Part shown: in pieces, positions 7,248-13,680 of the stretch
Layout of the letters: each line of letters begins with the position of its first letter
Position numbering within the stretch: the first letter of the stretch is position 1
Origin: Trachipleistophora hominis
Taxonomy: Eukaryota; Microsporidia; Pleistophoridae
Length of the DNA stretch: 13,680 nucleotides
Direction of reading: 5' to 3'
NCBI GenBank assembly: GCA_000316135.1
Contig: JH993910.1
Location: 4,632 to 18,311 of the forward strand
Position numbers and translations under genes: made by a program
Notes under the pieces: generated by a model
What the model saw: only the letters and a program-made list of their open reading frames with translations
The model's database searches: none
Told to the model about the DNA's origin: nothing

Positions 7248-7383
7248 ATTATTATACACCGTGATGGTTTGTTTAAACGTGGCTAAGGATACTCGTCTAA
7301 CAACGTTGACATTATTATACACCGTGATAGTTTGTTTAAATATGGCTAAGGATACTCGTCTAACAACGTTGACATTATTATAC
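7248..7383. repeat. 63-bp tandem duplication plus 10-bp third start
   Basis: Copy 1 is 7248-7310 and copy 2 is 7311-7373, followed by the first 10 bp of a third copy. The two full copies differ at three sites, all transitions towards A/T in copy 2. The unit length is a multiple of three, and one plus frame is open through both copies, but it has no ATG start, so coding is doubtful. Confidence 0.95.
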
Positions 7384-7611
7384 CTCTTTTAATTTCATGT
7401 AACCAATACAAAATCTACATTTTAAAGATCATTTAATTAACTCTTCAGACATTCCACGTAAAAAAATGCTCTCGGTGTACTAAGCACTAGAAATTGTCTA
7501 AAATAAAGAATTATGTGACAAAAAGTATATTAACGTTTATAATACGTGTAATTGGTTTCTTAACGCGTTAATTCTGTTATCACACGAATGTATAGAGTTG
7601 TATATGATAGC
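7384..7611. other. Intergenic, no gene
   Basis: AT-rich and short. Contains a perfect 10-bp palindrome TAACGCGTTA at 7561-7570 and nothing else I can support. Confidence 0.4.
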
Positions 7612-7628
7612 ACTGCTTATGTAGCAGT
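7612..7628 (-). terminator. 3' hairpin downstream of CFT2
   Basis: ACTGCT-TATGT-AGCAGT is a perfect inverted repeat with 6-bp arms and a 5-nt loop, starting 12 nt after the CFT2 stop. No AATAAA is seen in the first hundred bases there, so this hairpin may mark the 3' end instead. The role is inferred from position only. Confidence 0.3.
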
Positions 7629-7640
7629 TATATTGCCTAA

Positions 7641-8792
7641 CTAATTTATAAAATATAAATTCTTGTATATAATCCTTCTAACGTACAAGTACACGCCGTT
7701 CATCTCACCAACCATTTTTACAGCTCCATCATTAAACTGAACCTTAACCTGGTCCTCTATAACCAGGGTATACTCATCAGCCTTCTTGACCCGCAGATTA
7801 TTATCAAGAAGCTGCTTCCTTAGCTCGGTCATTTTGACCGTGCCCAGGCATAAGCTCTCCTTTAATGATTCTCTGTAATAAAGCACGTTGTCTTTAATAC
7901 GCCCTTTGAACGATGCCATTTGCTTGCCATTTATCTCACGGAGATCAGCTTTCTGCAAAAAGTTCTCCTCAAGATTCACCTTGGTGGTTGTTACATCCGT
8001 GCTCAGATTAAGAATCTGCTCGTCTAAAACATAAATCTCTCTAAAATTCTGGTTGTAGTGGCACAAAAAGTAGAAAAAGTTAATGAACGACTTGTTCTTG
8101 CCGAGTAGAATCAGTTTTTCTATTTCCAGAGATTCTAAAATTGTTTTTACGGAATTGCCATCGCTCAGGCCATTAAAATTGAAATACTTGGTGCGGATAC
8201 GACAGCTGAACGGCACTTTGTTCACGGTGATCATCTCCTGCGTTTTCTTTATGGACGGTTTCTCAACGACCACTTCTTTGCGTTTCTCCTCCGCTTTTAT
8301 CAAAAATAATTTTTTGTCAAAGAATTCGCCGTATCTGTCGCGCGGCCTCGGCTTGTCTTTCAGGGGAAAGGTAGGAGCACCGTCGCCATGCCCTTTCTTG
8401 CATACCACTCGGTGCATCTTTTCTTCCTCCGTATTCTCAGGATCAGGCTCATTTTTCTTGTGCTGAGCACCCTGGCTCTTATCAATCTTGTTGTCGTTTT
8501 CCTTCACCACTTTAAAGTCTGGCGTATCGATGTAATCCAGCTTTCGTATTGTATGCTCGTGCTCCTCATTAAAAACCACCAGCACGTTTCCTTCATCGTT
8601 CAGGTCTTGCACAATCCTGTTCGTGAAAGGCGAGCTCATATTCTCATCAAGAATTACGAAAATATCTGTTTTCTTGTCTATGTCGCTGTAAAGCTCCCTA
8701 AATTTGAGGTTCTTGAATGCAAACGGATTGATTTTCGTGTTGGTGAACTTTTTGAGCGCAATGTCACCCGCCCATTCGAGCATGATCTTCAT
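7641..8792 (-). CDS. CFT2: CPSF100 (CFT2), C-terminal part in a second frame
   Basis: These 383 codons hold the rest of CPSF100. Residues 6-75 finish the beta-CASP domain (LEWAGD, INPFAFKNLKF, SSPFTNRIVQDL, matching NPFQFRHLSL and GFSRDLFIQW of animal CPSF100). A charged linker follows (about 95-150). Then come RDRYGEFFD (151-159, the DEYGEII site), the RMMBL-type segment FSCRIRTKYFNFNGLSDGNS (195-214), and a full CPSF100 C-terminal domain to the end (about 317-383). The ATG at 8792 overlaps the stop of the upstream frame (ATGA). It is probably not a real start: it has no CCC element, and the codons just before it in this frame (TYES) still align with the family. The fragment has no N-terminal half of its fold and is unlikely to act alone. 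Stop is TAG at 7641. Confidence 0.88.
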   Translation of the reverse strand: MKIMLEWAGDIALKKFTNTKINPFAFKNLKFRELYSDIDKKTDIFVILDENMSSPFTNRIVQDLNDEGNVLVVFNEEHEHTIRKLDYIDTPDFKVVKENDNKIDKSQGAQHKKNEPDPENTEEEKMHRVVCKKGHGDGAPTFPLKDKPRPRDRYGEFFDKKLFLIKAEEKRKEVVVEKPSIKKTQEMITVNKVPFSCRIRTKYFNFNGLSDGNSVKTILESLEIEKLILLGKNKSFINFFYFLCHYNQNFREIYVLDEQILNLSTDVTTTKVNLEENFLQKADLREINGKQMASFKGRIKDNVLYYRESLKESLCLGTVKMTELRKQLLDNNLRVKKADEYTLVIEDQVKVQFNDGAVKMVGEMNGVYLYVRRIIYKNLYFIN

Positions 8793-9583
8793 GCTCTCGT
8801 AAGTGCGCTGCTAGAGAACGAAAGAAACGTGCACCGCTTGTTCTTTCTCTCCAGGAATTCGTCCAAAATGCTGCAGATCTCTAAGTACCTGCTGAACGAA
8901 CAAATTATTACGATCTTATTGTCATAGTTCTGCGACAAAAAGGACACGAACTCTGAGTCCCTGTTTTTTCTTTGCACGGGCACCTCCCCAACAAAGTCGC
9001 AGTTCATTAGAAATACGAAATTGCGCTTCAGGTTATTAATTTCAAGTCCATCAACGTGGTTCTCTTTGCGATGGTTGATATCAAACGCTACCACCACATT
9101 CTCATCGTCCCTGGTGATTTGCCACAGGCATCCACCCAGAGAATGTCCTGAATTGTGAGCGGTTATTCGTAGCGCGCCTAGTTCGATTGGCTGCGAGTAT
9201 TTTACCATGCTGATCCTTGCAAATGAGTCTTCAATCTGATCCGCCTCGTATTTTTTAGCCCCAAACACTTCCATATTCCTGTTCACTTCCGAAACCATGA
9301 GCTTGCCTAGCGTATGCACAGGGACTGAGCAGTAAATTTTGCCTTTAAACCGCTCGCTCAGAGAGGGCAGTCCCCCGATATATTTTAGCTCAGCATGGCA
9401 TATCAAAATGCAGTCTATATCATCGATTACCTTTTCGAGCTCTGTGTGATAATCTACTTTTAAAAACGGGTCTGATCCTATGTTAATCAAAATTTTGTAA
9501 TTATCGATTTCTAAAAGCTGTGAGAACACGTTGCTGTTGATATTTGCAATCGATCGCAGACTGTAGAAACTCTTGGATGGCAT
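8789..9583 (-). CDS. CFT2: CPSF100 (CFT2), N-terminal metallo-beta-lactamase part
   Basis: CPSF100 is the non-catalytic partner of YSH1 in the mRNA 3'-cleavage core. From ATG 9583 this part is 264 aa. LLEIDNYKILINIGSD (24-39) matches the family's LLQVDEFRFLLDCGWD. The catalytic motifs are degenerate, as expected: N34 replaces the motif-1 Asp, and HxHxDH is reduced to CHAELKYIG (62-70). NSGHSLGGCLWQI (144-156), VVAFDINHRKENH (164-176), and PVQRKNRDSEF (202-212) are diagnostic. The frame is open further upstream to TTG 9652, but the ATG at 9583 has CCC four bases before it and gives a start in register with animal CPSF100, so I prefer it. The frame ends at TGA 8789 inside the beta-CASP domain, where the homology continues without a gap in the -1 frame. 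So this is one gene broken by a frameshift, or read through it. Confidence 0.9.
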   Translation of the reverse strand: MPSKSFYSLRSIANINSNVFSQLLEIDNYKILINIGSDPFLKVDYHTELEKVIDDIDCILICHAELKYIGGLPSLSERFKGKIYCSVPVHTLGKLMVSEVNRNMEVFGAKKYEADQIEDSFARISMVKYSQPIELGALRITAHNSGHSLGGCLWQITRDDENVVVAFDINHRKENHVDGLEINNLKRNFVFLMNCDFVGEVPVQRKNRDSEFVSFLSQNYDNKIVIICSFSRYLEICSILDEFLERKNKRCTFLSFSSSALTRA

Positions 9584-9587
9584 TGAA

Positions 9588-9590
9588 GGG
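9588..9590 (-). promoter_or_regulatory. CCC start element of CFT2
   Basis: On the minus strand TACCCTTCAATG places CCC 4 nt before the ATG at 9583, with TATTTT a few bases upstream. It decides this start against the longer TTG-initiated reading. Confidence 0.5.
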
Positions 9591-9914
9591 TACAAAATAT
9601 CCCGTAGGGTTATAAAGCTTTGATTGGATGTTTTCACCAGCCGAATGAGCAAAAAAACATAAATTTACTAATAATCCATATTATGGTATTTAGACATACA
9701 AATATTTGTTTGTAACCTTTAATATGTGATGGAGAATATGCTCACCACTTAAATGTTATACTAACGATGAAATATTCATTAAAAAAGACTTTTATTTAAA
9801 AGAAATTATAATAACATAATTTTTTAATAAAAGTGCATTTAAATCATTTTGATAGTTTTTTTTGCTGAAGACCCGTTTAATTAACACCTTACATTTTCTC
9901 ACACACCAAACAGA

Positions 9915-9960
9915 CTCTCCTGGCGCGCTGAGCGCCGACCGTGGCCTTGACGACCGTTGG
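9915..9960. other. GC-rich islet with hairpin
   Basis: About 46 bases of high GC stand out in very AT-rich DNA. It includes an inverted repeat GGCGC-GCTGA-GCGCC at 9922-9936. It could be part of a structured RNA or a decayed fragment of a GC-rich gene; nothing identifies it. Confidence 0.35.
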
Positions 9961-10381
9961 TTTATGGTTATTGTAATAGTTCTTACACATTTAAACGACT
10001 CTCTTTACCTGAACAACAACACGATATTTATCATAGGCTTGTTTCCACATATAGTGATAATATTAAATATCAAAAATATCTTATAAGTCCTTATTTACTA
10101 TAAGTATTGTTTTATTGTATTTGAACCAATAGATCTACAATAAAAGAACATGGCACTGTTTAAAACGTTAATTATTGTAAATTAACCTGTGTTTTATAAA
10201 ATTGCAACTTATTCGTTTTGAATGCATTTGTCGCACGAATTGAATAAACAACTTTTCACTCGGTAAGCAATGCAATCTTGTAGAAATAACTTAGTGTGAA
10301 TGAAAAAACATAAATATTACAGTTAAATTATCACATCACGTATGGTCATTGATATATATGCATCGTAATATGATTAAGACG

Positions 10382-10399
10382 CCGGCAAATTTATGCCGG
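10382..10399. other. GC-armed hairpin
   Basis: CCGGCA-AATTTA-TGCCGG is a perfect inverted repeat, 6-bp GC-rich arms with a 6-nt AT loop, in AT-rich DNA. No T tract follows it, so a simple terminator is unlikely. Confidence 0.5.
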
Positions 10400-10572
10400 A
10401 TGGCTGCTCTCGTACGATACATTTTATGTATTTAAACAAGTGGTATTCATGTTTATTGTATTATAACGCTGTTAGTAATGCTGTTGTTGAGATATCGCCA
10501 TAAACAATCATACGAATAGTTAACTATAAAGTTCAAGCCTATTGTTAATTCCTAACAGAACCGTTTATTCAA

Positions 10573-10602
10573 GTGTGTAGAGATTTAATTAAACGAACTT
10601 TT
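10573..10602 (+). repeat. Dispersed ATTAATTAAACGAACTT element, copy A
   Basis: GTGTGTAGAG leads directly into a TTTAATTAAACGAACTTTT segment. Related copies are at 4892-4930 (plus, with an 8-nt insertion) and 7103-7123 (minus, one T fewer). All three lie in intergenic DNA. Confidence 0.5.
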
Positions 10603-12094
10603 GAAGAAAACGTTCATTCATAAGGAATTTATTTTTCAGGTAGAAGAAATTAAATACACGAAATAACTGGGCTGTTCGTGGCTTATCAGTAAATGTTAGG
10701 TGCATTATAATTGTATTATAGCCTATCTATTTTTATAATACACAAATTGGTGTTTTTTAGCCTGTCATCGGCAGATAATTATCGAACTATTTTTCTTTAT
10801 ATATGAAATTTTATTTATCACTTCATACATTTCGCAACAGCCGATATATTTCGCACTTTCGTTATTTGCCGCATTTTGTACTAACCTGAGACAGTCTTTC
10901 ACAGTACAAGATACTACACACCGTCGTTCATATCGATTACAACAACAATAAAAATTAAAAACGTGCAGTTTTAGCAGACGATGATTATTTATAAGAGTTG
11001 CTATTTCAGTAATTTGTTGTTATTATATGGAGCGATAAATAATGTAACCTTATTTTGAAATTCTACAATGACTCAATTAATTAAAAGAGGTTTTCGAATC
11101 AATTACTGGTTATGTACACCCAAATAAAACACTAACAACCGATAATTCGTCTTTGTATTAAGTATTTGTACATCTATCTTCAGGAATAGTGAAAAATAAA
11201 CTATGATGAAGGATTTTCAGAAATTAATACAGGAAATATCACGTGTGAAGGTTTTTAAAAGGACTGATTCCAAAATAACCTTGAACATAGTGTTATATAC
11301 TATAAATGCTTAAGAGAACATTGTAATACTAAAAATGCACCGACATTCTTTCTATGTTGGCAACAGGTGCTAAACAAGCAATTGTTTTCAAACCAAAGTA
11401 CGATTTTATCGCTATGAAAATATATTTAATTATCATCTTGTAAAATATTTAAAAGATAACGATTGCTAATTAACAAATAATTAACAACCTCTAATCAAAA
11501 AACTTTTTTTGTAAATGACTGTACTTAAAATATGGCTGGAAAAATAAAGCAAATTTTTATTATAATCTTAGATCTGGTCTACTTTTAATACGCGTACACA
11601 ATTATTGGTTTCAATATATTTGTCAAAATTATTGCTGAATAGTTTTGAAGTAACAACAGATTGTTCAATACAAATACACACATACATCATTAATATGCCT
11701 TGAAATGACATGTTTCAACAATAATTTTATATCATTTTTACTTTCCACAATAAATTTTTCAAATTAATGTTCAATTCTGGCTAACCACACTTCTAGTTGT
11801 TGTTAATACTGGCTGAAAACGGAATTATCGACCAGCACACTCGAGTAAATAAAACGTTATTAATCAGTCGAAATGTTAACTCTAGTTGTGAAAGATCTTT
11901 GCTTTGTGCAGAATAAAAACCATGCAAAGATTGTTCTTTATTAAAAATGCGTTCATTCACTCTTCTCACCATAAAAATCTATCGATCACAAAGATACATG
12001 TTAACTGCATCACAGCAGTGACTTTATCCGATGTGTACAAACGTGCAGTTAAATGGAAAAATAAATTATAGTGCAAAAAGCTAAAATTAAGAAT

Positions 12095-13666
12095 TTAATT
12101 TTCTTGAATCCATTGATCAGTAAAGAATCCTAAATCAAATACGTTGTCCCATTGATATACGATTGACAATCCCAAAGGATCGACTTGGTAAAGTTTAGCA
12201 TTGTGTTCAACTACCAGACACATAAGATACATTCGGTCAATGTATCTAAGCAATCCATTTATAAAAGTCCTAATAGGCTCATTGAATGATTGCCATTCGT
12301 CCAAATTAGTGTCTAGTAACGTAATGTATAACAACTGTAGTTTTATCATTGGAGCCTCTGGAATTTCAGTTCCAAAATTGATCTCATAATACGATATCAT
12401 CAAAACCTCAAGTGATTGAGGAAGACAAAAAAGATATGCCGGATTCTCATAGTATTTCCCCTCAATAATAAGAACTTTCAAATTAACGAGGTTCATTAAA
12501 GCATCATAAATAGGTGCATCCGCAGGTAACTCTACATTATCTACAGTTGATCCGCTTAAGTCCAGTGATCGGAGACTTATTAATGGATACAGAAATGAAT
12601 AATGGGTAAGATTTTCCATGCTAGCACTAAGAATTTGTAACTGTGGCAGTTTTTGTACATACCAGTAATTACGATTGCTCATATGAACGTTATAGTAAAA
12701 TAATCTTTTAAGTCTAGCCATCACCGTCCATTCCTCAAAAATCACAGCTAGAAAGCGATCAGCTTCTTGATTCAATATACTCTCTTCTATTCTTAGCCTA
12801 TTATTATCATTAGGATCACTATTTTCCTGTAATAGACGCGATAAGGTTGCTCGTTTCTCTTTCGTAAAATAATGTTCTAAATTTTGATATGGTCCACCAA
12901 TAAATGAGCATTCGATTTTTAAGTACTTTACCGAATGAAATTGAGCAAGAAACTCTTGTAAGTAATCTACTTCCTTCGGAATATTAGATAAAATTAGATA
13001 ATTCAGGTATATCGGTCCTTTGAGGAACAGCTTCTTAACACCAGTTATAACAAAAGCAACTTCCATTCTGTTAAAAAATTTTCCCGATAAATCAAGCGTT
13101 CCTGTGCAGTGAGATATTGCTAAATCACTATAAAGCTGGTTCTCTGAACAATAAATAACATTTTTAAAATGAACTTTGTATAGTTCCATCCGATATTTTT
13201 TGAACTTCACCTCTATTCTATTCTCAACCTCGCAATCTATAAGATGAAGAGTTATGAGTAAGTCATCGCCTTGTTTCATACAAAAGATAGTATTAAATCC
13301 TTCGAAATTCAGCTCTATATTAACTAATCCCACAATGTTAAAATAACCCATAGATTGCGAAACATTGATATATTCTGTGGTTTCTGTAACTGGTATGGTA
13401 ATTTTGATGGTCGATCTAACCGTCGTAAAATTTATCTTCTTAAATTTGTTTTGAATTACAGTATTTCTGTGCACATGCAAATAGCTCAATACAAGTACAT
13501 TCGAAGAATCCTCAAAATCCAAAGACAAATCGATATTCGAATATCTAGCATCATTTTGGTAAACCTCGCGGACACCTCCTAAACCAGATAAATCAAATAG
13601 ACCTACACTTTGATATAACGTCAGTTTCTGACAGGTGGAAGGAATGACAACTATTGAATCGTACAT
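12095..13666 (-). CDS. Leucine-rich-repeat protein of lineage-specific type
   Basis: A 523-aa protein rich in Leu, Ile, Tyr and Asn. LRR-like strands are clearest in the C-terminal half: LKRLFYYNVH (319-328), LPQLQILSASMENL (340-353), LISLRSLDLSGSTVDNVELP (362-381), LVNLKVLIIEG (393-403) and SLEVLMISYYEINF (418-431). Weaker strands occur at 187-230 and 244-252. Spacing is irregular, so repeats are degenerate. No signal peptide or membrane helix is visible from the ATG at 13666, but the frame stays open to the window edge 14 nt upstream and no CCC element precedes this ATG, so the true start may lie outside. Families of such LRR proteins, some secreted, are expanded in microsporidia; the role here is unknown, with binding to other proteins the general expectation. 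Codon use is AT-rich, matching the flanks and unlike the transporter. Confidence 0.8.
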   Translation of the reverse strand: MYDSIVVIPSTCQKLTLYQSVGLFDLSGLGGVREVYQNDARYSNIDLSLDFEDSSNVLVLSYLHVHRNTVIQNKFKKINFTTVRSTIKITIPVTETTEYINVSQSMGYFNIVGLVNIELNFEGFNTIFCMKQGDDLLITLHLIDCEVENRIEVKFKKYRMELYKVHFKNVIYCSENQLYSDLAISHCTGTLDLSGKFFNRMEVAFVITGVKKLFLKGPIYLNYLILSNIPKEVDYLQEFLAQFHSVKYLKIECSFIGGPYQNLEHYFTKEKRATLSRLLQENSDPNDNNRLRIEESILNQEADRFLAVIFEEWTVMARLKRLFYYNVHMSNRNYWYVQKLPQLQILSASMENLTHYSFLYPLISLRSLDLSGSTVDNVELPADAPIYDALMNLVNLKVLIIEGKYYENPAYLFCLPQSLEVLMISYYEINFGTEIPEAPMIKLQLLYITLLDTNLDEWQSFNEPIRTFINGLLRYIDRMYLMCLVVEHNAKLYQVDPLGLSIVYQWDNVFDLGFFTDQWIQEN

Positions 13667-13680
13667 AACTTTAATATTTC

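Larger units (their letters stand above)
9591..12094. other. Long AT-rich intergenic region, no gene found
   Basis: About 2.5 kb with many stops in all frames. I searched for CCC-preceded ATGs, tRNA-like arms and long frames and found none convincing. The most coding-like item is a 36-codon ORF at 11203-11313. Two GC-rich hairpins (9922-9936 and 10382-10399) and one copy of the dispersed ATTAAACGAACTT element (10573-10602) are the only structures seen. Confidence 0.5.

Noticed and set aside
7207..7392. Hydrophobic 61-codon ORF over the 63-bp duplication
   Set aside because: No ATG start (begins at TTG); openness follows from a stop-free 63-bp unit being duplicated.
8800..8805. GTAAGT donor-like word on the plus strand
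   Set aside because: It is on the strand opposite to CFT2, with no plus-strand gene present.
8787..8812. A 26-nt GT...AG intron joining the two CFT2 frames
   Set aside because: The length would restore the frame, but there is no GTAAGT-type donor or branch site, and removal would delete residues that align with CPSF100.
8388..8927. 179-codon plus-strand ORF antisense to CFT2
   Set aside because: It lies opposite conserved CPSF100 sequence, has no start element and no recognisable domain.
9862..10086. 74-codon plus ORF
   Set aside because: Begins at TTG, no CCC element, low-complexity hydrophobic end, and crosses the GC-rich hairpin; no sign of coding.
11088..11105. tRNA T-arm-like TTTCGAATC
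   Set aside because: Flanking bases do not pair and no acceptor or anticodon arm is found.
11203..11313. 36-codon plus ORF starting MMKDFQKLIQE
   Set aside because: Has an ATG and helical look but no CCC element or nearby AATAAA, and the length is within chance for this much DNA.

Overview
The window looks like nuclear DNA from a microsporidian, an obligate intracellular fungus-related parasite. Three things point there. It carries a bacterial/plastid-type ATP/ADP translocase, which microsporidia use to take nucleotides from host cells. It carries short intron-less versions of eukaryotic mRNA 3'-end processing subunits. Its genes have compact signals, with a CCC tract 2-4 nt before the start codon and an AATAAA poly(A) signal overlapping a stop codon. 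Species cannot be named from the sequence. The long AT-rich intergenic stretches suggest one of the less compacted genomes. No rRNA, tRNA, CRISPR array or intact transposon was seen.

Layout, left to right. 1-1712 (minus): YSH1/CPSF73, the pre-mRNA 3'-end endonuclease, with its C-terminus cut off by the left edge and a 45-bp tandem repeat inserted inside the metallo-beta-lactamase fold. 1713-2409: intergenic DNA that is almost C-free on the left (with a 12-bp purine repeat) and almost G-free on the right. 2410-4071 (minus): complete nucleotide transporter, much more GC-rich than its surroundings. 4072-7640: AT-rich DNA with tandem and dispersed repeats, one credible 58-aa gene (5826-6002, plus) and one doubtful broken small ORF (about 5486-5691). 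7641-9583 (minus): CFT2/CPSF100, the catalytically dead partner of YSH1, present end to end but in two reading frames that meet in an ATGA overlap at 8789-8792. 9584-12094: AT-rich DNA with no gene found, holding two GC-rich hairpins. 12095-13666 (minus): a leucine-rich-repeat protein of lineage-specific type, whose start lies 14 nt from the right edge.

Functionally, YSH1 and CFT2 are the two MBL/beta-CASP subunits that heterodimerise in the cleavage and polyadenylation core, so it is notable that both lie in one short window on the same strand. The transporter between them serves energy parasitism and has no known link to them. The most unusual points are the repeat expansion in the catalytic domain of YSH1, the frame break in CFT2, and the compositional switch between the transporter and YSH1.
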